Source of the DNA: CAYVBN01 sp964538565
GTDB taxonomy: Bacteria > Pseudomonadota > Alphaproteobacteria > Rhizobiales > Xanthobacteraceae
Length of the DNA: 5,009 nucleotides
Reading direction: 5' to 3'
Assembly (NCBI GenBank): GCA_964538565.1
Contig: CAZIGW010000187.1
Span: 1-5,009 of the forward strand
Position numbers and translations under genes: made by a program. The notes under the pieces were generated by a model that was not told the origin of the DNA, did not search any database, and was given only the letters and a program-made list of their open reading frames with translations. Every line of letters begins with the position of its first letter. The stretch's first letter is position 1. Shown here one piece after another: positions 1-5,009 of the stretch.

Positions 1-1176
1 GCCCGGGGGCGGCGGCAGCGGGGCGCTTGCCGCGATCGCGGCCGAGGCGGTCGCGCCGGCGTTCGCGGTCGACTGATGCTGGGGGGCGATGGTGGCGGAT
101 TTCACCGAGATCGTCTTCACGAGCAGCGGTTTGATCGGGTCCGACGATCCCGGCACCGGCTGCGGTCCGAGCACCCCGCTCGACACCGCGTCGGGCCGTG
201 CCGGGGGCGACGCGGGGACGGACGCGGTTGTGTAGATTCCCCTGGCCTGCGGCTCGGCCGGCTCGGCGCGCTCGGCGATCATCGGCGCGGTCCGGTGGGT
301 CGAGGCCCTCGCGATGTACTGGCTGATCAGTTCGCGCATGTGCGCGTCGCGCTCGCCGGCCGAGCGGCCGCCCAGCACCACGGCGACGAGATGGCGGTCA
401 CCGCGGCGCACGGAGGTCACGAGATTGAAGCCGGCCGCGTGAATGTAGCCGGTCTTGATTCCATCGACGCCTTCGACGCGGCCGAGCAGATGATTGTGGT
501 TGCGCATCGACACGCCGTGATAGGTGAACGACGGCGTCGAGAAATAGCGATAGTAGCGGGGAAAACGATCCTGGATGGCGCGCCCGAGAAGGGCCTGGTC
601 GCGCGCCGTGGTGATCTGGCCGTCGTCGGGCAGTCCGGACGCGTTCACATAGGTCGTGTGGTTCATTCCCAGCGCCCGCGCCTTCCGGGTCATCATGCGG
701 GCGAAGGAATCCTCGTCGCCGCCAAGCGCTTCGGCGATCACCACCGCGACGTCGTTGGCCGACTTGGTGACGACCGCCTTGATGGCGTCTTCGACCGTGA
801 TGGTGTCGCCCGGCTTGAGACCGAGCTTGGAGGGGGCCTGCGCGGCCGCCCTCGCAGAGACCCTCAGTTCCGTGTCGAGCTTGATCCTGCCGGACTCGAG
901 CTGCTCGAACAGGAGATAAAGTGTCATGATCTTGGTGAGCGAAGCCGGATGGCGCAGGCTGTCGGCGTTCGACTGCTCCATGACCGCGCCGGAATTGGCG
1001 TCGACCACGATCGAGGCGGACGGCGGGCTGTAGTCGCGGCCGCTGCTGGCGCGCTTGCGGCGATGACGGGCGGCATCGGCCGGATCCGCCACCACCGTGA
1101 CGACCGTCAGCACGACCACCAAACCCAAGATTGCAAAGCGAAGCGGCCGCGAGACCCCAGAATCTACGCCGAACAT
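1..1176 (-). CDS. D-alanyl-D-alanine carboxypeptidase (penicillin-binding protein, peptidase family S11), C-terminus cut off by window edge
   Basis: This secreted serine enzyme removes the terminal D-alanine from peptidoglycan pentapeptides in the periplasm, which limits cross-linking. I translated the minus strand directly: 392 codons stay open to base 1. Residues 1-35 form a signal peptide (basic R10/R13, hydrophobic 14-30, likely cleavage after A-D-A at 33-35). The three S11 motifs are present in order: S79-L-T-K82 with the nucleophile serine, S139-A-N141, and K241-T-G243. The catalytic domain spans about 50-290. After it comes a low-complexity tail rich in Pro, Ala and Ser (293-392). Relatives in Rhizobiales often end in a SPOR peptidoglycan-binding domain, which here would lie outside the window. 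The ATG at 1176 follows AGGGAGA (1184-1178) at good spacing and gives the intact signal peptide. It is transcribed away from the phasin gene. Family assignment is very secure; which paralogue (dacA, dacC or dacF type) cannot be told. Confidence 0.96.
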   Translation of the reverse strand, partial: MFGVDSGVSRPLRFAILGLVVVLTVVTVVADPADAARHRRKRASSGRDYSPPSASIVVDANSGAVMEQSNADSLRHPASLTKIMTLYLLFEQLESGRIKLDTELRVSARAAAQAPSKLGLKPGDTITVEDAIKAVVTKSANDVAVVIAEALGGDEDSFARMMTRKARALGMNHTTYVNASGLPDDGQITTARDQALLGRAIQDRFPRYYRYFSTPSFTYHGVSMRNHNHLLGRVEGVDGIKTGYIHAAGFNLVTSVRRGDRHLVAVVLGGRSAGERDAHMRELISQYIARASTHRTAPMIAERAEPAEPQARGIYTTASVPASPPARPDAVSSGVLGPQPVPGSSDPIKPLLVKTISVKSATIAPQHQSTANAGATASAAIAASAPLPPPPG

Positions 1177-1256
1177 GGTCTCCCTCGCCCTCGGTCCGCC
1201 GGGTGCGGGAGCCTCCGCGCGAACCACGTCCTGTTTGTCATTTGGCTGCGCGACGT

Positions 1257-1278
1257 CCCCAGGCAGCCGGCTGCGGGG
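1257..1278. repeat. GC-rich inverted repeat in the leader of the carboxypeptidase gene
   Basis: The perfect 12-bp palindrome GCAGCCGGCTGC (1263-1274) is flanked by CCCC (1257-1260) and GGGG (1275-1278). It can fold as an 8-bp stem with an AG bulge and a CCGG loop. A second small hairpin, GGGG-CGAT-CCCC (1275-1286), shares the GGGG arm, so the two folds exclude each other. It lies about 80 bp upstream of the carboxypeptidase start. No T-run follows, so it is not a standard terminator. Function is unknown, and chance is possible in DNA this GC-rich. Confidence 0.35.
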
Positions 1279-1438
1279 CGATCCCCCTACATGCCCATGA
1301 CCTGATCACTGCGGCGAACGCATGGCAAGTCCCCACGTCGTTCGGAAAGGGGCCGCAGGCTCAGGGTCGTATCCCGACCGTAGGAGAGGGCAGTTGCCAA
1401 ACGGTTAACCACGCGGTGTTTCCGATCCCGAGCGTGGA

Positions 1439-1451
1439 TTGTGCGATGCAA
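1439..1451 (+). promoter_or_regulatory. Candidate PhaR-type operator, upstream copy
   Basis: TTGTGCGATGCAA contains the inverted core TGC-N3-GCA. It matches the copy at 1469-1481 at 10 of 13 positions, and the three differences are transitions confined to the spacer. PhaR, the PHA-responsive repressor known from Paracoccus and Rhodobacter, binds TGC-rich inverted sites upstream of phaP. Assigning this site to PhaR is inference from the motif and the gene it precedes. Confidence 0.55.
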
Positions 1452-1460
1452 AATGAAATC

Positions 1461-1487
1461 TTGACTTTTTGTGCAGCGCAACATAAG
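1461..1487 (+). promoter_or_regulatory. Candidate housekeeping-sigma promoter of the phasin gene
   Basis: TTGACT (1461-1466) matches the -35 consensus TTGACA at five of six positions. The best -10 is CATAAG (1482-1487), four of six to TATAAT, but with a short 15-bp spacer. A 17-bp spacer would place the poorer TAAGTC (1484-1489) there instead. The -35 is well supported; the -10 is uncertain. Transcription would start near 1494, giving a leader of about 75 bases. Confidence 0.5.
1469..1481 (+). promoter_or_regulatory. Candidate PhaR-type operator, overlapping the promoter spacer
   Basis: TTGTGCAGCGCAA is the second TGC-N3-GCA element, centred 30 bp (about three helical turns) downstream of the first, so both would face the same side of the DNA. 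It lies between the candidate -35 (1461-1466) and -10 (from 1482). A protein bound here would block RNA polymerase, as expected for a repressor released when PHA granules form. Confidence 0.58.
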
Positions 1488-1554
1488 TCAGGGACGTGGA
1501 ACGGTGCAGAGGGATCCCCCAGGGACCGGCTGGACCGGGGAGAGGATGCGAACC

Positions 1555-1561
1555 GGAAGGA
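1555..1561 (+). promoter_or_regulatory. Ribosome binding site of the phasin gene (decides the start)
   Basis: GGAAGGA ends 8 bases before the ATG at 1570 and 11 before the second ATG at 1573. It supports starting at 1570 rather than at the in-frame GTG at 1471, which falls inside the operator, or the ATG at 1546, which lies before this site. Confidence 0.7.
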
Positions 1562-1569
1562 CCCGCACC

Positions 1570-1908
1570 ATGATGAAGACTTTCGACGACGTGCAGAAGC
1601 TCGGGAAGGACAACATGGACGCCACCCTGAAGGCGTTCGGCGCGGCATCCAAGAGTGCCCAGGCCATCGCCATCGAGGTCGCGGACTACTCCAAGAAGTC
1701 GTTCGAAGAGGGCACGGCCGCCCTCGAGCGTGTGTTCGGCGCGAGGTCCATCGACAAGGCCTTCGAGGCGCAGAGCGAGTACGTGAAGAAGGCCTACGAG
1801 GGCATGGTGGCCGAGGCGACCAAGCTCGGCGAGCTCTACGCCGATCTCGCCAAGGAGGCCTACAAGCCGTTCGAGAGCTATTTCGGCAAGATGCCGGCCG
1901 CGAAGTAA
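1570..1908 (+). CDS. Phasin, PHA granule-associated protein (Phasin_2 family)
   Basis: Phasins are small amphipathic proteins that coat cytoplasmic polyhydroxyalkanoate granules, controlling their number and size and keeping other proteins off the polymer. This one has 112 residues, with no cysteines and no signal peptide. It is almost wholly helical by composition, rich in Ala, Lys and Glu, with regularly spaced aromatics (F5, then several Y and F to the end). It opens with K-T-F-D-D-V-Q-K-L-G-K and closes with Y-K-P-F-E-S-Y-F-G-K, both typical of short alphaproteobacterial phasins. Length is normal for the family. The frame stays open upstream to a GTG at 1471, but those 33 residues are Arg/Gly-rich, unlike a phasin, and would start within the operator. 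ATG 1570 has a good ribosome binding site; ATG 1573 is nearly equivalent. It appears to be a single-gene unit, probably PhaR-repressed, and ends in a strong terminator. The genome may hold several paralogues, so no number is given. Confidence 0.93.
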   Translation: MMKTFDDVQKLGKDNMDATLKAFGAASKSAQAIAIEVADYSKKSFEEGTAALERVFGARSIDKAFEAQSEYVKKAYEGMVAEATKLGELYADLAKEAYKPFESYFGKMPAAK

Positions 1909-1932
1909 CGGGCGACCGTCATCCGGAATGAG

Positions 1933-1960
1933 AAAAGCCCGGCCGGAGGCCGGGCTTTTT
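1933..1960. terminator. Bidirectional intrinsic terminator between two convergent genes
   Basis: A perfect 12-bp stem (AAAAGCCCGGCC at 1933-1944 paired with GGCCGGGCTTTT at 1948-1959) closes a GGA loop. A T-run follows on the plus strand (1956-1960) and another on the minus strand (complement of 1933-1936). It begins 24 bp after the phasin stop and lies 24 bp past the stop of the minus-strand vWA gene, so it can end both transcripts. Confidence 0.92.
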
Positions 1961-1984
1961 GCGTGCGGACCGGGGAGGGTCCGG

Positions 1985-3385
1985 TCAGAACGCAATCTTG
2001 AGCTTCGTCAGGTTCGTGCCGATCTGCTGGAACGTCGTGACGATCTCGGTCGCCGAGGTGAGCATGAAGAAGTGGCTCGGGTCCGTGGCGCAGTTCTGCA
2101 AGAGGTCGGACTTCGGATCGCCCCCGGTGTTGACCTGCACCGTGTAGATCTCGATGCCCGCATCCTTGATGTTCTTGCAGGTGCCCACGCCGGTCTTCGA
2201 TGTCGGCGGATTGAGCATGCGGTTGTCGATCTGGCCTTGGACGCTGTACCAGCGGTCCTCCGTGTTCAGGCCGTCCGAGAGCAGGATGATGACCTGCTTG
2301 TATTGATAGGCGGGGTCGATCGGGGGTGCCGTCAGCGGGGTCACGCCGGCGAGCGACTGCCAGCCCCAGACCAGGCCGATCGGCTGGTTGGTATTGCCGT
2401 TCGGGAACATGTTGCTGACCAGCGTCTTCATCGCCGACCAGTTGTTGCTGAGCCCCATCATCTGCAGCGGGCAGTTGGAATACTGCTCGGCGGGAAACAG
2501 CGTGGCCAAGTTGCTCGCCGTCGGCGCGACGATGTTGCGGTCGTAGTCCTGGGCGCTCGGCGCGAGCGAGCCGCCGCGGTCGGTGATGCAGCCGTTCCAG
2601 GTGCTGTGGGCGGCGGTCGCCGAATCTTGCGAAGCGAGCGTCCAGGTGCCGCCGTTGTTCTCGCACTTCCTCTGCGTGGTGTATTTCGACTTGCTGCAGG
2701 TGCCGTTCGCGGTGCGCCAGGCGAGGTCCCAGTCGGTCCAGTCGATCCACGACGCGGTGTAGTTCGTGGTCGGATCGACGGCGACGTCCTTGCTGAACGG
2801 AATGATCGAGACGTAGACGTCCTCGGGCACGATCGCCGCGGCCTTGAGCTGGTCGAGCAGCTTGCTCGTCGCCTGCTGCAGCGCGCTCATCTTGCCGGAG
2901 TCCGCCATCGACCCGGTGTTGTCGAGCACGAGCGCGACGCGCAGGCGCGTGTTGCCCCACTTCGACGTCGAGGAGGCGCCGACGGTGAGTTCCGGGAACC
3001 CGTGATAGAATGCGTTGTGCACCCCGAGGAAGTAGGTCTTGATCGTCGCGGAGCCGCTGACGACCACCTGCATCCCGTTCGGATCGTATTGGGCGGAGAC
3101 CGTGGGCGGCGCCAGCACGTCCTGGTGCAGGAAGACCGCGTTGAAGTACTGCTGTGCCTGGGGCGACATGTCCATGGCGGTGGTGGTGCCCATCGCCTGC
3201 TTGGCCATCGCCAGCGCCGTGGCGTCGAGCGCCGCCTGCAACGCCGTCCTCGTGGCACTGGCGCGGCTGTAGTCGACCGCGGCGCCGATCAAGGCGAGCA
3301 TCGGCACGAGTGCGAAGGCGAACAGCGGCACGACGCTGGCGCGCCGGTCGGAGGCAAAGCGAGAGATGAAACGCAGGATCGGCAT
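1985..3385 (-). CDS. TadE/TadG-like membrane-anchored protein with a von Willebrand factor A domain
   Basis: The protein has 466 residues. A basic N-terminus (R5, R9, R14, R15) leads into one hydrophobic segment (about 17-37), then D-Y-S-R-A and an Ala-rich helix (42-65), the signature of TadE/TadG-like (Flp pilus-type) proteins. The rest should lie outside the inner membrane. From about 148 there is a vWA domain with a plausible complete metal site: D155-x-T157-x-S159 (Thr replaces the usual first Ser), T332, and D371 within S-D-G. Between T157 and T332 sits an insertion of roughly 90 residues. The exported part has six cysteines (230, 241, 266, 305, 403, 432), so disulfides are plausible. 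The start is constrained: an in-frame TGA lies at 3421-3419 and ATG 3385 is the only start codon after it, although the ribosome binding site is weak. Such proteins have pseudopilin-like anchors and vWA folds that suggest adhesion or assembly roles, but no other tad gene is visible, so the function is open. Confidence 0.9.
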   Translation of the reverse strand: MPILRFISRFASDRRASVVPLFAFALVPMLALIGAAVDYSRASATRTALQAALDATALAMAKQAMGTTTAMDMSPQAQQYFNAVFLHQDVLAPPTVSAQYDPNGMQVVVSGSATIKTYFLGVHNAFYHGFPELTVGASSTSKWGNTRLRVALVLDNTGSMADSGKMSALQQATSKLLDQLKAAAIVPEDVYVSIIPFSKDVAVDPTTNYTASWIDWTDWDLAWRTANGTCSKSKYTTQRKCENNGGTWTLASQDSATAAHSTWNGCITDRGGSLAPSAQDYDRNIVAPTASNLATLFPAEQYSNCPLQMMGLSNNWSAMKTLVSNMFPNGNTNQPIGLVWGWQSLAGVTPLTAPPIDPAYQYKQVIILLSDGLNTEDRWYSVQGQIDNRMLNPPTSKTGVGTCKNIKDAGIEIYTVQVNTGGDPKSDLLQNCATDPSHFFMLTSATEIVTTFQQIGTNLTKLKIAF

Positions 3386-3727
3386 GGCACGGATCCGTTC
3401 TCGGTAAAATTTCGCGGATCATGGGCGCGAGGATTTGAATTTCCGTTGCCGCAATTGCACTTTTTCCGCCGGGTTCCGGCGACGGATTCTTAACGGTGGG
3501 GTCGGGTCCGCTGCGTGGGATCGGCGGCGGCGGAAATCCGCTGCACGGGCGGTTCGACCACGCGGCATGTCAGGCCGGCCGGTCCTATCGGCAGGCGGGT
3601 CGTTGACGGGGTCTGGAACCGGAGCCGATGGTTGCCTATTATTTAACGGTCGATCGCGCTCGGCTTTGTGGCAGGGTCTGCCATACGGTGATCGCGAACT
3701 CGCAATGAAACCCGACGCGCACGAGCC
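3386..3727. other. Divergent intergenic region between the vWA gene and clpS
   Basis: This 342-bp stretch should carry promoters for both flanking genes. No convincing coding sequence was found. It has a more AT-rich patch at 3637-3645, where TATTAT (3637-3642) could be a -10 for clpS, but no good -35 lies 16-18 bp upstream; the nearest, TTGACG at 3603-3608, is too far. An inverted repeat at 3669-3683 lies downstream of that patch. No clear minus-strand promoter for the vWA gene was found. Confidence 0.65.
3669..3683. repeat. Perfect inverted repeat TGGCAG-N3-CTGCCA upstream of clpS
   Basis: TGGCAG (3669-3674) and CTGCCA (3678-3683) are perfect inverted arms around GGT. As RNA, the stem could extend by a G-U and a U-A pair to 8 bp. 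It ends 44 bp before the clpS ATG and lacks a T-run, so a regulator site or leader hairpin is more likely than a terminator. The binding protein, if any, is unknown. Confidence 0.4.
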
Positions 3728-4129
3728 ATGACCCGGTTGGTCCTCCAGACGTCGCCCCGAACCGGCGACATTCGTCACGACTTTGCTCCCCGTCTCGGCG
3801 ACGATGAGCGCAAGCGCAAGAGTGACCAGGGCGGACCGGGCACCGCGGTCATCACCAAGACGAAGCCGCAGACCAAGCGGCCGAACATGTACCGGGTGCT
3901 GCTGCTCAATGACGACTACACGCCGATGGAATTCGTGGTCCTCGTCCTCGAGCGGTTTTTCAACAAGGACCGCGAAACCGCCACGCGAATCATGTTGCAT
4001 GTGCATCACCATGGAATCGGCGAGTGCGGGGTCTATACTTACGAGGTGGCCGAGACCAAAGTGACGCAGGTCATGGACTTTGCCCGGAAACATCAACATC
4101 CTTTGCAGTGCGTCATGGAGAAGAAGTGA
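3728..4129 (+). CDS. clpS: ATP-dependent Clp protease adaptor protein ClpS
   Basis: ClpS recognises proteins with destabilising N-terminal residues and hands them to ClpAP for degradation in the cytosol. The protein has 133 residues. The conserved core (about 53-131) opens with M-Y-R-V-L-L-L-N61-D62-D63-Y-T65-P-M67-E-F, which includes the N-degron pocket residues (Asn, two Asp, Thr, Met). H93 in H-V-H-H-H-G corresponds to the pocket histidine of E. coli ClpS. V-A-E-T-K-V (107-112) and the ending H-P-L-Q-C-V-M-E-K-K are also typical. This is the ClpS1-like form, complete at both ends. A charged, flexible extension of about 50 residues precedes the core, longer than in E. coli ClpS (106 residues in all). 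The start is constrained: an in-frame TGA lies at 3689 and ATG 3728 is the first start codon after it, although the ribosome binding site is weak. TTG 3737 and ATG 3887 are less likely. clpA follows after 69 bp on the same strand, the usual arrangement. Confidence 0.97.
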   Translation: MTRLVLQTSPRTGDIRHDFAPRLGDDERKRKSDQGGPGTAVITKTKPQTKRPNMYRVLLLNDDYTPMEFVVLVLERFFNKDRETATRIMLHVHHHGIGECGVYTYEVAETKVTQVMDFARKHQHPLQCVMEKK

Positions 4130-4159
4130 GAGAGTGAGAGGAAGTGAAGTGAGAGGAAG
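4125..4159 (+). repeat. Short purine-rich tandem repeat spanning the clpS stop and the clpS-clpA gap
   Basis: AGTGAGAGGAAG occurs exactly at 4133-4144 and 4148-4159 (15-bp period), with a partial copy AGTGAGAG at 4125-4132 that overlaps the clpS stop codon. Each unit carries a TGA; together they place stops in two frames. It looks like slippage-type expansion. The units also resemble Shine-Dalgarno sequences but lie 40 or more bases from clpA, too far to serve its start directly. Confidence 0.6.
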
Positions 4160-4198
4160 CCGTGCCGGGGGGCCCGCAACCGAAACGAAGAGATCCTG

Positions 4199-5009
4199 AT
4201 GCCAACTTTCTCGCGCAGTCTTGAGCAGTCGCTGCACCGGGCGCTCGCCCTTGCCAACGAGCGCCACCACGAATACGCGACCCTCGAGCATCTCCTGCTC
4301 GCCTTGATCGACGATCAGGACGCCGCCGCCGTAATGCGGGCCTGCAATGTCGATCTCGACAAGCTGCGCCGCAATCTCGTCGCCTACGTGGAATCCGAAC
4401 TGGAGAATCTCGTCGCCGACGGCAGCGAGGATTCCAAGCCGACCGCCGGCTTCCAGCGCGTGATCCAGCGCGCGGTGATCCACGTGCAGTCCTCCGGACG
4501 CGAGGAGGTGACGGGTGCAAATGTCCTCGTCGCCATCTTCGCCGAACGCGAGAGCCACGCCGCCTATTTCCTGCAGGAGCAGGAGATGACGCGCTACGAC
4601 GCGGTCAACTACATCAGCCATGGGATCGCCAAGCGACCCGGCCTCGCCGATTCGCGACCGGCGCGCGGCGTCGACGAGGAGGCCGACACGAAGACCGGAG
4701 ACGAGCCGAAGAAAAAGGGCGATGCGCTCGAAGCGTACTGCGTCAACCTCAATCGCAAGGCGCGCGAGGGCAAGATCGATCCGCTGATCGGCCGCGAGTC
4801 GGAGATCAGCCGCACAATCCAGGTTCTCTGCCGGCGGCAGAAGAACAACCCGCTGTTCGTCGGCGAGGCCGGCGTCGGCAAGACCGCTATCGCCGAGGGA
4901 CTCGCGCGCCGCATCGTCAACGGCGAAGTGCCGGACGTGCTTGCGGATGCGACCGTGTTCGCCCTCGACATGGGCACGCTGCTCGCCGGAACGCGTTACC
5001 GCGGCGATT
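4199..5009 (+). CDS. clpA: ATP-dependent Clp protease ATP-binding subunit ClpA, C-terminus cut off by window edge
   Basis: ClpA is the hexameric AAA+ unfoldase that works with the ClpP peptidase and takes N-degron substrates from ClpS. Only the first 270 codons are in the window; ClpA proteins are usually about 750-800 residues. The N-terminal domain (about 1-145), where ClpS docks, contains H-E-Y-A-T-L-E-H-L-L-L-A-L-I and H-V-Q-S-S-G-R-E-E-V-T-G-A-N-V-L-V-A-I-F. A charged linker (about 150-180, with a K-K-K cluster) follows. The first AAA+ module starts with D-P-L-I-G-R-E and has an intact Walker A, G222-E-A-G-V-G-K228-T229. The window ends in the pore-loop motif R-Y267-R-G, where Tyr grips the substrate. 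The ATG at 4199 follows GAAGAGA (4187-4193) with a 5-base gap. It is probably cotranscribed with clpS. Pairing with clpS and the domain order distinguish it from ClpB and ClpC. Confidence 0.98.
   Translation, partial: MPTFSRSLEQSLHRALALANERHHEYATLEHLLLALIDDQDAAAVMRACNVDLDKLRRNLVAYVESELENLVADGSEDSKPTAGFQRVIQRAVIHVQSSGREEVTGANVLVAIFAERESHAAYFLQEQEMTRYDAVNYISHGIAKRPGLADSRPARGVDEEADTKTGDEPKKKGDALEAYCVNLNRKAREGKIDPLIGRESEISRTIQVLCRRQKNNPLFVGEAGVGKTAIAEGLARRIVNGEVPDVLADATVFALDMGTLLAGTRYRGD

Larger units (their letters stand above)
1177..1569. other. Divergent intergenic region between the carboxypeptidase and phasin genes
   Basis: This 393-bp stretch has no convincing gene in either direction. The left part (1177-1430) should contain the carboxypeptidase promoter and leader, but I could not find a clear -35/-10 pair there on the minus strand. 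It holds the inverted repeat at 1257-1278 and a small GGTCG-N5-CGACC hairpin at 1365-1379. The right part (1439-1569) is more AT-rich around 1450-1490 and carries the phasin promoter, two operator-like elements and an untranslated leader of roughly 75 bases. Confidence 0.7.

Noticed and set aside
76..1305. Long plus-strand open frame (409 codons) opposite the carboxypeptidase gene
   Set aside because: The product is Arg/Gly/His-rich with no recognisable domain. The opposite strand encodes all three S11 active-site motifs. Long antisense frames are common in GC-rich genes.
1403..1410. GGTTAACC as a CtrA half-site upstream of the phasin
   Set aside because: A single TTAACC match without a second half-site at the proper spacing is too weak to call.
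1498..1522. GGAAC at 1498-1502 as an EcfG promoter for the phasin
   Set aside because: No CGTT follows at the required spacing.
1287..1673. Small minus-strand frames in the carboxypeptidase-phasin gap and over the phasin start
   Set aside because: They run across the phasin promoter and operators or into the phasin gene, and show no protein-like pattern.
1878..3493. Two long frames over the vWA gene: 1878-3422 minus and 1928-3493 plus
   Set aside because: Both give Arg-rich sequence without domains and run through the terminator or past the gene. The frame at 1985-3385 minus has a membrane anchor and a vWA metal site.
3615..3640. GGAAC at 3615-3619 as the -35 of an EcfG (general stress sigma factor) promoter for clpS
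   Set aside because: The expected CGTT at 16-17 bp downstream is missing; the sequence there is CTAT or TATT.
3435..3731. 98-codon plus-strand frame starting with a TTG in the vWA-clpS gap, with a C-x-x-C near its start
   Set aside because: It has no ribosome binding site and a low-complexity Gly/Ser/Arg composition. It overlaps the clpS start and would be read through the likely clpS promoter.
3419..4621. Minus-strand frame of 400 codons opposite clpS and clpA
   Set aside because: It covers two unmistakable genes on the plus strand and its product resembles no family I know, so it is an antisense shadow.

Overview
The window looks like ordinary chromosome from a GC-rich alphaproteobacterium, most likely order Hyphomicrobiales (Rhizobiales), in or near Bradyrhizobium, Rhodopseudomonas or Xanthobacteraceae. 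I base this on the GC-rich codons, a short Phasin_2-type phasin, a stand-alone TadE/TadG-like von Willebrand A (vWA) protein of the kind common in that group, and a ClpS whose core reads as alphaproteobacterial. The family placement is inferred from protein resemblance only.

Layout: (1) 1-1176, minus strand: the N-terminal 392 residues of a secreted penicillin-binding D-alanyl-D-alanine carboxypeptidase, whose end lies beyond the left edge. (2) 1177-1569: a divergent intergenic region. Its right part holds a plausible promoter for the next gene and two 13-bp TGC-N3-GCA elements, centred 30 bp apart, that look like operators for the polyhydroxyalkanoate (PHA) regulator PhaR. (3) 1570-1908, plus strand: a phasin that coats PHA granules. 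(4) 1933-1960: a strong hairpin with T-runs in both directions, probably a shared terminator for two convergent genes. (5) 1985-3385, minus strand: a membrane-anchored TadE/TadG-like protein with a complete-looking vWA metal site and six cysteines in its exported part. (6) 3386-3727: a second divergent intergenic region, with a perfect 15-bp inverted repeat before clpS. (7) 3728-4129 and 4199-5009, plus strand: clpS followed by the first 270 codons of clpA, cut off by the right edge.

Functionally these are four unrelated units: peptidoglycan trimming, PHA storage, an exported vWA protein of unknown role, and N-degron proteolysis. In the last unit ClpS delivers substrates to the ClpA unfoldase, which works with ClpP. 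The only clear operon is clpS-clpA. No RNA genes, insertion sequences, CRISPR arrays or phage genes were seen. I found no new defence or mobile system; the most useful non-coding signal is the operator pair in the phasin promoter.
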